Below, piece by piece: positions 25,807-34,554 of a stretch of 37,639 nucleotides of DNA; positions within the stretch are counted from its first letter, which is position 1; the number at the start of each line of letters is the position of its first letter. Origin of the DNA: Rhodospirillaceae bacterium. Lineage in GTDB: Bacteria > Pseudomonadota > Alphaproteobacteria > Bin65. Under the pieces are notes generated by a model that was given only the letters and a program-made list of their open reading frames with translations, did no database searches and had not been told where the DNA came from. The stretch is taken from contig JAPPLJ010000059.1 of the NCBI GenBank assembly GCA_028819475.1, positions 1 to 37,639 of the forward strand, in the 5' to 3' direction. The position numbers and the translations under genes were made by a program.

Positions 25807-26475
25807 TTGGACGTCGCCGAACTGATCCGCGAATATCAGAACCTCTTCTACGCAATCACCTTCGGCTGGGCGTTCATCGAGGGCGAGAGTTTCGTGATCT
25901 TCGCCGGGGCCGCCGCGTTCAAGGGCGATCTCAACATCTACATCCTGATTCTCGCGGCGTGGCTGGGCAGCTTTTGCGGCGACCAGTGCTGGTTCGCGCT
26001 CGGCCGATTCTTCGGCGCGAAACTGCTGGTGCGCCTGCCCAAGCTGAAAGCCGGCGTCGCCGTGGCCATGGATATGGTCGAGAAATACGACGTGCTGTTC
26101 ATCCTCAGTTTCCGCTTCATCTACGGCGTGCGCAACGTCGCCTCGCCGGCGCTCGGCATGAACGGCTATCCTTGGATCCGCTTCGCGGTGTTCAACTTCA
26201 TCGCCGCCTTCATCTGGGCCAACAGTTTCGCCTGGGGCGGCTACATCCTCGCAAAGGCGTTCGAGGAGCTGCTGGGCGATATCAGCGAGAATTTCGGCTA
26301 CGTCATGCTCGCCGTCTTCGCGATCGTCTGCTGCATCCTGTTCTTCGTGCACCGCAGCGGCCAGAAGCGCTTCAAGAGGATGCAGGCGCAGGCGCAAAGC
26401 GAAGGCGACCCGGCCGGCGCAGCGCAGACGGCATCCGGCGCGCCCCGCACCAATCCGGCAGGCGGCCGCGACTGA
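25807..26475 (+). CDS. DedA family membrane protein
   Basis: This is an integral inner-membrane protein of the DedA/SNARE-associated superfamily, members of which act in lipid flipping and envelope homeostasis. The 222-residue product has FIEGESFVIFAGAAAFKG near the N-terminus, GSFCGDQCWFALGRFFG, and FRFIYGVRNVASPALGM, the typical reentrant and Arg-containing motifs, followed by two hydrophobic helices. The start is taken as TTG 25807, with GGAAAGG shortly before it. The only nearby ATG (25787) is out of frame. The C-terminal tail is polar and rich in Gln, Ala and Gly. It is encoded alone and is convergent with tRNA-Thr. Confidence 0.87.
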   Translation: MDVAELIREYQNLFYAITFGWAFIEGESFVIFAGAAAFKGDLNIYILILAAWLGSFCGDQCWFALGRFFGAKLLVRLPKLKAGVAVAMDMVEKYDVLFILSFRFIYGVRNVASPALGMNGYPWIRFAVFNFIAAFIWANSFAWGGYILAKAFEELLGDISENFGYVMLAVFAIVCCILFFVHRSGQKRFKRMQAQAQSEGDPAGAAQTASGAPRTNPAGGRD

Positions 26476-26517
26476 CGCTTCGGGCCGGCGCCCATTCCGG
26501 GATTGCATTGCAGGGGC

Positions 26518-26592
26518 TGGTGCCGCGGGGGAGATTTGAACTCCCGGCCCCACCCTTACCAAGGGTGTGCTCTACCCCTGAGCTACCGCGGC
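26518..26592 (-). tRNA. tRNA-Thr (anticodon GGT)
   Basis: Read on the minus strand, the acceptor stem GCCGCGG pairs with CCGCGGC. The D arm GCTCAGGGGTAGAGC follows. The anticodon stem CACCC/GGGTG encloses loop TTGGTAA with anticodon GGT, and the T arm contains GTTCAAATC. The 3' CCA is encoded, at 26518-26520 on the plus strand. All arms pair well. No integrase or att-like duplication is visible beside it. Confidence 0.97.
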
Positions 26593-26676
26593 GCGCCATC
26601 TATCGGGCGAATATCGGACGGCCGCCGGAACGGTCCGGACAGGCCGCGCGAAAGGCGGGCGGAATATGCAAACGGC

Positions 26677-26698
26677 CCCGGCACGCGTCAATGCCGGG
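26677..26698 (-). terminator. Possible terminator of the lysR gene
   Basis: On the minus strand, CCCGGCA pairs with TGCCGGG across an 8-base loop, and a short TTT follows a few bases on. It lies 80 bases beyond the lysR stop and before the tRNA gene. The T-run is weak. Confidence 0.38.
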
Positions 26699-26778
26699 CA
26701 GGGCGCCGCCGGCCGGGCGAAGTGAAGCGGCGTCGCTTCCGGGGCGGGTTCGGCCGCTTGGATAGTGTCGAACGCGGT

Positions 26779-27684
26779 TCACATCCGATCGGCGTCGCCG
26801 GAGACCGACAGGATCGGGTCGGCCGAGAGTTCCCGAACCAGAAAGTCGATGACCGCCTGCATCTTCGCCGCGCCGTGGGTGTGAGGATGAACCAGCAGCC
26901 ACACGTCGAGAACCGTCTCGAAAATGCCTGGCGGCAATCGCTGCAGTTTCCGTTCGGGCGAAGCCATGTAGTGGGGCAAAATACCGATGCCCAGGCCGGC
27001 CTCGACTGCCGCCGCGACACCCAGCATGCTGTTGCAGGCCAGGGCCTCGGAATTCGCGGCGTCGCCGAGCCACTCAGGGATCCGCGTATCGGCCAGCCGG
27101 CCGGCCGGCCCGATGACGGCGTGGCGGTGCAAATCCTCCAGCGCGAGCGGCGTCCCGTGGCGCTGCAGATATCGGGCCGCGGCATACAGGCCGAACCGCG
27201 CGCGCCCGACCTTGCGCGCCAGAAGAACATCGTCGTCGCCCGGCCGGTCGAAGCGCAGCGCCAGATCGGCCTCGCCCCTGGCGATATCGGCGATCGCCGC
27301 GGCCAAGTGAACTTCGATGCGGATTCCGGGGTGCAGGCGCCTCAACCGGGACAGCCGCGGAATGAGCCAGTAGATGGCCATACTTTCCGGGGTGGAAATG
27401 GAAACGGTGCCGACGAATTCGGTGTCCTGGCCCTTGATCCGCAGGCCGATGTCCCGGACGTTCGAATCCAGGCGCCGGGCGAGATCGAGGATCGCCTCGC
27501 CTGCGGGCGTGGGGGAATAACCCCGCGGATGACGCTCGAACAGGCGGACTTCCAGTCGGTCCTCCAGGGATGCGATGCGCCTGCCGACCGTCGGCTGGCT
27601 GGCGCGCAACCGGTTTGCCGCCGCCGACAGGCTGCCCTCTTCGGCGACGGCCAGGAAATACCGGTAATCGTCCCAATCGGTCAT
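26779..27684 (-). CDS. LysR family transcriptional regulator
   Basis: This 301-residue LTTR has the N-terminal helix-turn-helix YFLAVAEEGSLSAAANRL, then ASQPTVGRRIASLEDRL and LFERHPRGYSPTPAGE, followed by an effector-binding domain. ATG 27684 fits the family start (MTDWDDYRYFLAVAEEG); eight upstream in-frame residues are dropped. It is transcribed divergently from the DctP-type binding protein gene across a 300-base spacer with a dyad at 27703-27716. This is the classical arrangement for a LysR regulator that controls the divergent transporter and CoA-transferase genes. The effector is probably the transported acid or its CoA ester (inference). Confidence 0.92.
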   Translation of the reverse strand: MTDWDDYRYFLAVAEEGSLSAAANRLRASQPTVGRRIASLEDRLEVRLFERHPRGYSPTPAGEAILDLARRLDSNVRDIGLRIKGQDTEFVGTVSISTPESMAIYWLIPRLSRLRRLHPGIRIEVHLAAAIADIARGEADLALRFDRPGDDDVLLARKVGRARFGLYAAARYLQRHGTPLALEDLHRHAVIGPAGRLADTRIPEWLGDAANSEALACNSMLGVAAAVEAGLGIGILPHYMASPERKLQRLPPGIFETVLDVWLLVHPHTHGAAKMQAVIDFLVRELSADPILSVSGDADRM

Positions 27685-27702
27685 CCGATAGTCACCACAG
27701 CT

Positions 27703-27716
27703 ATTCATGCACGAAT
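27703..27716. promoter_or_regulatory. Putative LysR-binding dyad
   Basis: ATTC-ATGCAC-GAAT is an inverted repeat 18 bases upstream of the lysR start, in an AT-rich patch. A related CGAATTTATGCAAT follows at about 27725-27738. LysR sites are typically AT-rich dyads between divergent promoters. The rest of the 27685-27984 spacer shows nothing else I can identify. Confidence 0.42.
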
Positions 27717-27984
27717 AACGCTTAAACGAATTTATGCAATATTTTACAGTTCGGCAGCAGATTATCCTTTCCGTAGCACCGTCCCTGCACAGCGCTCTCT
27801 TCGCGGCAGGTCATCGATCGGAGGCCCGAATGCGAGGCAGGCCGATGGCCGCTCGGGAGAAGAGCGGGCCGGGCGTTGGGCCGATGGCCGGCGTCGGCGA
27901 AGGTCCCGTTTCAGCGGACGCTTGAGAGAATTGCCGCCGATCGGCGCGTCAACGATATCCGCACGAGCAAACCGGGAGGAAATC

Positions 27985-28965
27985 ATGAAATTCACCAAAC
28001 TGACTTGCGTCGCCCTTACTGCGATTGGGGCCGCGATAGGGAGTCTGGCGGCGGCGTCCGGCTCAATGGCCGCCGAACGCGTGCTGAGCGGCGCCAGCTC
28101 TTTTCCGACCGGACATATCTTCTCGGTCAAGTTCGAGCGGTTCGTCAAAGCCCTCAACGAAAAGGGCAAGGGCGTGCTGAAGATCGACTACAAGGGCGGC
28201 GCGCCGGCCATCGGCAGCCCCTTCACGCTCGGCGCGAAGGTCCAGCAGGGCGCGTTCGACATCATCACGATTACCGGGCCGTACTACGCCAGCGTGGTGC
28301 CCGAGGCGCAGGCCCTTCAGCTGGCCGAGATCCCGATCCAGGAACAGCGCAAGAACGGCGCCTTCGACTATGTCAACAAGGTGCACATGGCCAAGGGCAT
28401 CTATTATCTCGGCCGGACGTTCAACACGGTCTTTCACGTCTACCTGAAAAATCCGATCAAGAGTCCGCAGCTGAAAGGCCTGCATCTCCGGATCGCGCCC
28501 CACCACCGCGATTTCATCACCGCGCTCGGGGCCACGGCCCAGCGATCGAACCTGGCGGAAATCTACACCTACATGGAGAACGGGACGATCGACGGCTTCG
28601 CCTGGCCGGCCCAGGGGTTCCTGCCCGACTGGTACAAGGTCACGAAATACCGGGTCGATCCCAGCTTCTACACCCCGGCCATGCACGTTCTGGTCAATCT
28701 CAAGACCTGGAAATCGCTTTCCGGCAAGCAGCAGAAGCTGCTGAACGATCTCATCGTCGAGTTTGAGACCACGAACGCGCAGGAGCAGCGCGCGGGCGAC
28801 GCCGCTGCCTGGAAGAAGATGGCCGACAAGGGCGTCAAGGTGATCGAGTTCAAGGGCGCAGACCGCGAGAAGTGGCTGACCACAGCCAAGCAGACCGCGT
28901 GGGCCGGTATCGCCAAGCGCAGCCCGGAACACGGGCCCGCCCTGAGGAAACTGCTGGCCAAATGA
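27985..28965 (+). CDS. TRAP transporter substrate-binding protein, DctP family
   Basis: This is the periplasmic binding protein of a TRAP carboxylate transporter. ATG 27985 is preceded by GGGAGGA at 27975-27980. It gives a signal peptide ending near SLAAASGSMAAERV. The mature domain shows the DctP pattern: YKGGAPAIGSPFTLGAKVQQ, then KGLHLRIAPHHRDFITALGA with the Arg that usually clamps the ligand carboxylate, then EIYTYMENGTIDGFAWPAQG. The length of 326 residues is normal. Its permease genes lie about 1.5 kb downstream beyond a CoA-transferase gene. The probable cargo is an organic acid that is then converted to a CoA ester. Confidence 0.92.
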   Translation: MKFTKLTCVALTAIGAAIGSLAAASGSMAAERVLSGASSFPTGHIFSVKFERFVKALNEKGKGVLKIDYKGGAPAIGSPFTLGAKVQQGAFDIITITGPYYASVVPEAQALQLAEIPIQEQRKNGAFDYVNKVHMAKGIYYLGRTFNTVFHVYLKNPIKSPQLKGLHLRIAPHHRDFITALGATAQRSNLAEIYTYMENGTIDGFAWPAQGFLPDWYKVTKYRVDPSFYTPAMHVLVNLKTWKSLSGKQQKLLNDLIVEFETTNAQEQRAGDAAAWKKMADKGVKVIEFKGADREKWLTTAKQTAWAGIAKRSPEHGPALRKLLAK

Positions 28966-29181
28966 TTGTCCGGGCCCGGCCGTGACCGCCGCCCGGCGGT
29001 CGCGGCTGCCGGACCCGGCCGCGTCGGTTTTCGCCGCTATTGTCCGGAGGGAACGGCCGGCCCCGGCGCATGTCGGGCGCTTCGGCCGGACGATTCGTTC
29101 GGCCATCGATCGGCAACACGCGACGCCTTCGATCGAGCGAAAAATAAACCGGCGCATACCATAGCAGGATGACAGCGTAAC

Positions 29182-30387
29182 ATGGCGGGACCCCTGGAAA
29201 ACGTGCGCGTCCTCGATCTGACGACCATGGTCGCGGGGCCGGTCGCGACCATGATGCTCGCGGACCAGGGCGCCGAGGTCATCAAGATCGAGTCGCCGCG
29301 CGGCGATCTCATGCGCAACTTCGGCAGCATCAACAACGGGATGGCGGCCACCTTCCTGTCCTGCAACCGGAACAAGCGCGGCCTGGCCCTCGATATCAAG
29401 ACGCCCGACGGAATCGCCATCCTCAAGAAGCTGGTCGCGACCGCCGACGTCTTCGTCCAGAACTTCCGCCCCGGGGCGATCGCGCGGATGGGCCTGGGCG
29501 AGGATGTCGTCCGCGCCATCCGGCCCGACGTGATCTACGTCTCGATCAGCGGATTCGGCGAGAGCGGGCCCTACGCCCATCAGCGGGTCTACGACCCGGT
29601 CATCCAGGCATTGTGCGGCCTGGCGGACATCCAGACGGATTATGCGACCGGCCAGCCCCGAATGGTGCGGACGATCGTGCCGGACAAGACGACGGCGGTC
29701 ACCGCGGCCCAGGCGATAACGGCCGCCCTGTTCGCCCGGGAACGCACCGGCGTGGGGCAGCATATCCGCATCGCCATGCTGGATACGATGATCGCCTATC
29801 TCTGGCCCGAGGGCATCTCCAGCCTGTCCTTCGTCGGCAAGGAACTCGACCCGGCGAGAGGCCAGATGGGCCTCGACCTCATCTTCAGGACCGAGGACGG
29901 ATACATCACCGCGGGCGCTCTGTCGGATGCGGAATGGTCCGGCATGTGCGCGGCGCTCGACCGCGCGGACCTGCTTGAAGACGAACGGTTCAGGACCGCG
30001 GCGTCGCGCGCCGTGCACGGGGCCGAGCGGCGGGAAATCGTGAGCGCCGAAATCCGGAAATGGCCGACGCGGGAAATCCTCGACCGGCTCGACCGCGAGG
30101 AAGTTCCCTGCGCGCCGGTCCTGACCCGGTGGCAGCTCCTGGATGACGAACAGGTCAAGGCGAACGAGGTCATCGAGATCCACAGGGACACAACGCTCGG
30201 AGAGGTGCGGCAGCCCCGGCCGGCGGCGCGCTTTGACCGCACGCCCGCCGGGATACGCGCGCTTGCGCCCTATCTCGGCGGCGACAACGCCGCGATCCTT
30301 GAGGAAATCGGATATTCAGAAACGGAAATCGATCGTCTGGGCGAAAGCGGTGTCCTGGCCGGCGGCCGGGAGCCGGACCGGCAATGA
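29182..30387 (+). CDS. CaiB/BaiF family III CoA-transferase
   Basis: This enzyme transfers CoA between an acyl-CoA donor and a carboxylic acid, activating the acid for catabolism. The 401 residues start with the family N-terminus GPLENVRVLDLTTMVAGP, followed by DQGAEVIKIESPRGD. Asp168 in IVPDKTTAV lies where formyl-CoA transferase has its catalytic Asp169. The C-terminal part VPCAPVLTRWQLLDDEQVKA is also typical. It is placed between the DctP-type binding protein and the DctQM permease, so the imported acid is likely its substrate. The 216-base spacer upstream (28966-29181) shows no gene. The acid is not identifiable from sequence. Confidence 0.92.
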   Translation: MAGPLENVRVLDLTTMVAGPVATMMLADQGAEVIKIESPRGDLMRNFGSINNGMAATFLSCNRNKRGLALDIKTPDGIAILKKLVATADVFVQNFRPGAIARMGLGEDVVRAIRPDVIYVSISGFGESGPYAHQRVYDPVIQALCGLADIQTDYATGQPRMVRTIVPDKTTAVTAAQAITAALFARERTGVGQHIRIAMLDTMIAYLWPEGISSLSFVGKELDPARGQMGLDLIFRTEDGYITAGALSDAEWSGMCAALDRADLLEDERFRTAASRAVHGAERREIVSAEIRKWPTREILDRLDREEVPCAPVLTRWQLLDDEQVKANEVIEIHRDTTLGEVRQPRPAARFDRTPAGIRALAPYLGGDNAAILEEIGYSETEIDRLGESGVLAGGREPDRQ

Positions 30388-30442
30388 TCGGCGCTACGCC
30401 GGACCTGCGCCCGGTCAGACCACCACACGACGCGCCATTGGA

Positions 30443-30483
30443 CGGGGCTCCCGCCCCGGCCCTCGCGCCCGGCCGGTTTTCTT
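30443..30483 (+). terminator. Rho-independent terminator with an overlapping alternative hairpin
   Basis: CCGGCC at 30456-30461 pairs with GGCCGG at 30471-30476 and is followed by TTTTCTT, a standard terminator layout. An upstream hairpin, CGGGGC at 30443-30448 with GCCCCG at 30453-30458, shares bases with the terminator stem, so the two cannot form fully together. It lies 56 bases after the CoA-transferase stop and 37 bases before dctQ, where it could limit readthrough into the permease genes. Confidence 0.6.
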
Positions 30484-30520
30484 GCGCCGATACGCGGCCT
30501 TAGGCTAGCGTCCGCCCACC

Positions 30521-31066
30521 ATGACTGTACCGATTTGGCAGGCGAAGGCGGTTGTCGGCAAGGGTTACGGCCGTTTGCTCACCGGCATCGGCTATCTGGT
30601 TGCGGCGTCGATCTGCGCCATGGCGGTCCTGATTACCCTCGACGTTGGCCTCCGGGCGTTCCGCATCGGCAACCTGCCCTGGCTCAACGAGGTGGCCGAA
30701 TACGCGCTCTATGCCGGGACGTTTCTTGCCGCGCCCTGGGCGCTGCGCCTGGGGGCGCATGTCCGGATCGACATCATCGTCGATGGCCTGCCGGATCGGG
30801 CCTCTCGGAGCCTGGAGCAGTTCGTCGACCTTCTGGGCGGCGGGGTCTGCGCGGTGCTCCTGTATTTCGGATGTGTCGGCACGCTCGAAGCCTACGAATT
30901 CGGCCACATGCAGTTCAAGACGATCACCCTTCCCAACTGGCCGCTCCTGAGCGTCTTCGCCCTGTCGATGCTGCTGCTCACGATCGAGTTCGCGTTCAGG
31001 TTCGCCCGCGCCTGCCGACCCGGCGCAGCGCGCGACGAAGACCGCGATCTGACAAGCGGGATGTGA
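30521..31066 (+). CDS. TRAP transporter small permease subunit (DctQ family)
   Basis: This is the four-helix small membrane subunit of a TRAP transporter. The 181 residues contain the DctQ pattern: a first hydrophobic helix AASICAMAVLITLDVGLRAF, then LPWLNEVAEYALYAGTFLAA and ALRLGAHVRIDIIVDGLP, and two further helices. It lies three bases before the large permease gene, so the two are co-translated. With the binding protein upstream it completes a full DctPQM set, split by the CoA-transferase gene. Confidence 0.9.
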   Translation: MTVPIWQAKAVVGKGYGRLLTGIGYLVAASICAMAVLITLDVGLRAFRIGNLPWLNEVAEYALYAGTFLAAPWALRLGAHVRIDIIVDGLPDRASRSLEQFVDLLGGGVCAVLLYFGCVGTLEAYEFGHMQFKTITLPNWPLLSVFALSMLLLTIEFAFRFARACRPGAARDEDRDLTSGM

Positions 31067-31069
31067 GCG

Positions 31070-32383
31070 ATGGCGTGGCCCGAGGCGCTGGCATTGATGC
31101 TGGGCCTTGTCTGCGGGGCCATGGCCCTCGGATTGCCCGTCGCCTTTGCCTTCCTGCTTGCGAATATCGTCGGCGCCTTCGCCTTTCTCGGGGGCTCGAT
31201 GAGCCTCTCCACCTTCGCGGCCGAATGCATGCAGGCGATCGGGCGGTTTTCGCTCACGCCGATTCCCCTGTTCATCCTGATGGGCGAGATCCTGTTTCAG
31301 AGCGGAGTCGCGCTCAAGGCGATCACCGCGGTCGACCGGCTGATCGCGCGGGTGCCCGGACGGCTGTCGATCGTCACGATCTTCGGCGGCACCCTGTTCT
31401 CGACGCTGTCCGGATCGACGATCGCTAACACGGCGCTGCTCGGAAACGTCCTGCTCCCCCAGATGGTGGAGCGGGGCTACGCGCCGAAGTTCGCGATGGG
31501 GCCGATCATGGCGACGGGCGGCATCGCCATGCTGATACCGCCGTCGGCGCTGGCCGTTCTGCTGGCGAGCCTGGCCGAGCAGCCGATCGCGGCGCTGCTC
31601 ATCGCCGGAATCGTTCCCGGCATCATGATGGCCATGCTGTTCTTCGGCTATGTCGTCGTGCGCAGCACGATCAGCCCGCATCTGGCGCCGCCCTACGATC
31701 CTTCGGAGCAGATTTCGGGCTCCCGGTGGCGGCCATTCCTCGTACAGGTGGTCCCGCTGCTGTCGATCTTCGCGGTGGTTGTCGGAAGCATCTTCACCGG
31801 AATCGCATCCCCGACGGAATCGGCCGCTCTCGGCTGCGTGGCGTCGACCATCGCTTGCGCCGCCTATCGCTCGCTGTCCTGGCAGAAACTGGTCAAGGCG
31901 GCGCTGGAGACCGCCAAAATCACCACCATGATCCTGTTCATCATCGCCGGGTCGCTCACCTTTTCGCAGGTACTTGCCGTTTCGGGCGCGACGACCGGGC
32001 TGATCGCGACGATGCAGGCCCTCGACCTCGGCGTGCTGATGATCGTGATCGTGATGCTCCTGATCCTGCTGTTTCTCGGCGCCTTCATGGACCAGGTGAG
32101 CATGCTGCTGCTCACCTTGCCGTTCTTCATTCCCCTGGCGTTGCAGCAGGGCGTCGAGATGCTCTGGTTCATGGTGCTGATACTGCTGGTCATGGAGATT
32201 TCGCTCCTGACCCCGCCGTTCGGCCTTCTGCTGTTCGTGATGAAGGGGGTGGCGCCCATGCGCGTCACCCTCACACAGGTGTATGCCGCCGCCGTTCCCT
32301 TCGTCCTGCTGGAACTGGCCGTCCTGGCGTTGATCGTGCTGGCGCCGGGCGTTGCGACCTGGCTGCCGAAGCTGATCGAATGA
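31070..32383 (+). CDS. TRAP transporter large permease subunit (DctM family)
   Basis: This is the large ion-coupled permease of the DctPQM set. The 437 residues form about twelve hydrophobic helices. Family signatures are FSLTPIPLFILMGEILFQSG near residue 60, the segment GGTLFSTLSGSTIANTALLG, and near the C-terminus LTPPFGLLLFVMKGVAP. ATG 31070 follows the dctQ stop after three bases. A weakly basic small gene and murA follow, so this marks the end of the transport locus. Substrate inferred only as an organic acid. Confidence 0.93.
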   Translation: MAWPEALALMLGLVCGAMALGLPVAFAFLLANIVGAFAFLGGSMSLSTFAAECMQAIGRFSLTPIPLFILMGEILFQSGVALKAITAVDRLIARVPGRLSIVTIFGGTLFSTLSGSTIANTALLGNVLLPQMVERGYAPKFAMGPIMATGGIAMLIPPSALAVLLASLAEQPIAALLIAGIVPGIMMAMLFFGYVVVRSTISPHLAPPYDPSEQISGSRWRPFLVQVVPLLSIFAVVVGSIFTGIASPTESAALGCVASTIACAAYRSLSWQKLVKAALETAKITTMILFIIAGSLTFSQVLAVSGATTGLIATMQALDLGVLMIVIVMLLILLFLGAFMDQVSMLLLTLPFFIPLALQQGVEMLWFMVLILLVMEISLLTPPFGLLLFVMKGVAPMRVTLTQVYAAAVPFVLLELAVLALIVLAPGVATWLPKLIE

Positions 32384-32427
32384 CGCGCATTTCCTGACGG
32401 AAGCGCGCGAAGCGAAATGACGACAGG

Positions 32428-32589
32428 ATGACCGATCGCAAAAACCGGCAGGCGCCGCGCAAGGACGGCTCGGCGCCGCCGAAAGCAAAGTCCAGCGCAG
32501 CCGAGGATCGGGAGGCCCGGCTTGCCGCGGCCCTGCGCGAGAATCTGCGCCGCCGCAAGAAAGGCAAGCCGGCCGGCAAAGCGGACTGA
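32428..32589 (+). CDS. Small, highly charged conserved protein upstream of murA
   Basis: This 53-residue frame from ATG 32428 is rich in Lys and Arg and ends with LAAALRENLRRRKKGKPAGK. A short Lys/Arg-rich protein with an ALRENLxRRK helix is commonly found just before murA in alphaproteobacteria. That conservation, as I recall it, is my main reason to call it real. The ribosome binding site is weak (GACAGG directly before ATG). It may be an RNA- or membrane-associated helix. Function unknown. Confidence 0.6.
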   Translation: MTDRKNRQAPRKDGSAPPKAKSSAAEDREARLAAALRENLRRRKKGKPAGKAD

Positions 32590-32749
32590 CCGGCCGCCTT
32601 GGCCGCCTTCTTGGGCGCCGCGCCGGGCCGATCCGTCCGGTTGAGGCGCCGGGCCAGGTTCGCTAGAACCGTTGGCGAAGGGCGCGGAAGCACCCAAATA
32701 GAGTCTCTCCGGCGCCGCAGCGCCAAAGAAAGCGGAAAACTCAGCGCCG

Positions 32750-34015
32750 ATGGACAGACTCCGGATCAGCGGCGGCGCCGCACTGGACGGCGAAATCCCG
32801 ATCGGCGGGGCCAAGAACGCCGCGCTGCCGCTGATGGCGGCGTCCCTGCTGACGGCCGAGCCCCTCGAACTGACCAACGTCCCCCGGCTGCGCGACATCG
32901 CCACGCTGATCCGGGTGCTGGAACAGCACGGCGTCGAGGTCGAGACCGGCCCGGCAACCCTCACGCTGTCTGCGGCGGACATTCCGAACACCATGGCACC
33001 CTACGATCTGGTGCGCCAGATGCGGGCCTCGGTGCTGGTGCTCGGGCCGCTGGTCGCCCGCTTCGGCAATGCGGCCGTTTCCCTGCCCGGCGGCTGCGCC
33101 ATCGGCTCGCGCCCGATCGACCTGCATCTCATGGCGCTCGAACAGCTCGGTGCGGAGATCAGCCTGGGCCGCGGCTACATTCACGCCGAGGCGCCAGCGG
33201 GCGGCCTTGTCGGCAACCGGATCATCTTTCCGAAGGTCTCGGTCGGCGCCAGCGAGAATGCGATCATGGCGGCGACATTGGCACGCGGCACGACGGAGAT
33301 CGAGAACGCCGCCCTGGAGCCGGAAGTGGCCGACCTTGCCCATTGCCTGAATGCGATGGGCGCGCGGATCGAGGGCATCGGCAGCGAGCGGCTGGTCATC
33401 GAGGGAGTCGACGAACTGCACGGCGCCCGGCACAGGGTCGTTGCCGACCGGATCGAGGCCGGCACCTACGCCATGGCCGCCGCCATCACCGGCGGTGCGG
33501 TCACGTTGCAAAACGTCGGCGAAGGCCTGTTCGGCGCCGCTGCGTCCGCGTTGCGCGAGGCCGGCGTCGCGCTGGAGCCGAACGGCGCGGGCATTCGCGT
33601 GTCCTGCAACAACGGCGACCTGACCGGGGTCGATGTCGTCACCGATCCGTTCCCCGGCTTCCCGACCGACCTGCAGGCCCAGTTCATGGCGCTGATGTCG
33701 AAGGCCGGCGGCGCATCCATGATCACGGAGACGATCTTCGAGAACCGCTACATGCATGTGCCGGAACTCAAACGCATGGGCGCCAACGTGAATCTCCACG
33801 GCGCCTCGGCGATGGTGCGCGGGGTCGAGAAGCTCCACGGCGCCGAAGTCATGGCCACCGACCTGCGGGCGTCCTCCAGCCTGGTCATCGCCGCGCTGGC
33901 CGCCGAGGGCGAAACGACGATCAACCGGGTCTATCACCTCGACCGCGGCTACGAACGGCTGGTCGAGAAACTGACCGGCTGCGGCGCCCGGGTCGAGCGC
34001 ATCGCCGGTTCCTGA
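32750..34015 (+). CDS. murA: UDP-N-acetylglucosamine 1-carboxyvinyltransferase
   Basis: This enzyme catalyses the first committed step of peptidoglycan synthesis, transferring enolpyruvate from phosphoenolpyruvate to UDP-GlcNAc in the cytoplasm. The 421 residues match the family length. The start, [20 protein letters not shown], is followed by [14 protein letters not shown]. The catalytic cysteine, target of fosfomycin, is Cys116 in [14 protein letters not shown], equivalent to E. coli Cys115. The C-terminal [20 protein letters not shown] is also conserved. It leads the murA - DUF2948 - hisG - hisD cluster. The 160-base spacer upstream shows no gene. Confidence 0.97.
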   Translation: MDRLRISGGAALDGEIPIGGAKNAALPLMAASLLTAEPLELTNVPRLRDIATLIRVLEQHGVEVETGPATLTLSAADIPNTMAPYDLVRQMRASVLVLGPLVARFGNAAVSLPGGCAIGSRPIDLHLMALEQLGAEISLGRGYIHAEAPAGGLVGNRIIFPKVSVGASENAIMAATLARGTTEIENAALEPEVADLAHCLNAMGARIEGIGSERLVIEGVDELHGARHRVVADRIEAGTYAMAAAITGGAVTLQNVGEGLFGAAASALREAGVALEPNGAGIRVSCNNGDLTGVDVVTDPFPGFPTDLQAQFMALMSKAGGASMITETIFENRYMHVPELKRMGANVNLHGASAMVRGVEKLHGAEVMATDLRASSSLVIAALAAEGETTINRVYHLDRGYERLVEKLTGCGARVERIAGS

Positions 34016-34035
34016 CTAAGGCGCGCGGGCGGCCG

Positions 34036-34527
34036 ATGGCGTTTCGGAAATTGCGGCTGCGGGCGGAAAGCCCGGACGATCTCGACGTCATCGGCGCGGT
34101 GTTGCAGGACGCGCTGATCCCGGTCGCCGACATGGCCTATCTGCCGGCGGAGAGCAGCTTTGCGCTGGTGGCGAACCGGTTTTGCTGGGAAAGCGAGGCC
34201 GGCGCCGCGCCGCCGGGGCCGGCCGCCGCCCGGCGCGGCGCGCCATCCGGACAGGGCGGGCACCACCGGGTCAACGCCGGCGTGCTGTTCGGCGAGGTGC
34301 AGGGTGTGCAGACCCGCGGCTTCGACCGCGAGGATACGTCACGCATTTTGTCGCTGTTGGCGATCCGCACCGAAGCCGGGCTTGATGCAACGGAAATCAC
34401 ATTAATTTGTGCCGGTGCCGCTTCCATCCGCCTCCGCGTTGCGGGAATCGACTGCCGGCTGGATGACATCGGCGAGCCCTGGCCGACCGCGTGGCGGCCG
34501 ACTCACGGGGATGCCGAAGCGGACTGA
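34036..34527 (+). CDS. DUF2948 family protein
   Basis: This 163-residue protein of unknown function is found next to murA and hisD across alphaproteobacteria. The conserved start LRLRAESPDDLDVIGAVLQD is followed by ALIPVADMAYLPAESSFALV and later GVQTRGFDRED. ATG 34036 lies 20 bases after the murA stop. A low-complexity Ala/Gly/Pro/Arg segment around residues 55-77 is longer than I would expect and may be a local expansion. Operon position suggests co-transcription with murA and the his genes. The family label rests on motif and context. Confidence 0.85.
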   Translation: MAFRKLRLRAESPDDLDVIGAVLQDALIPVADMAYLPAESSFALVANRFCWESEAGAAPPGPAAARRGAPSGQGGHHRVNAGVLFGEVQGVQTRGFDREDTSRILSLLAIRTEAGLDATEITLICAGAASIRLRVAGIDCRLDDIGEPWPTAWRPTHGDAEAD

Positions 34528-34554
34528 CCGGCTTCGCGAAGGACCCTTCCTGGC

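Noticed and set aside
26518..26592. tRNA-Thr as an integration site of a genomic island
   Set aside because: No integrase and no repeated tRNA 3' end are found nearby.
28063..30183. 706-codon minus-strand frame
   Set aside because: Shadow of the DctP-type and CoA-transferase genes.
30500..32488. 662-codon minus-strand frame rich in Gln, Arg, Asp and His
   Set aside because: Antisense of the hydrophobic TRAP permeases gives polar low-complexity sequence; it is not a gene.
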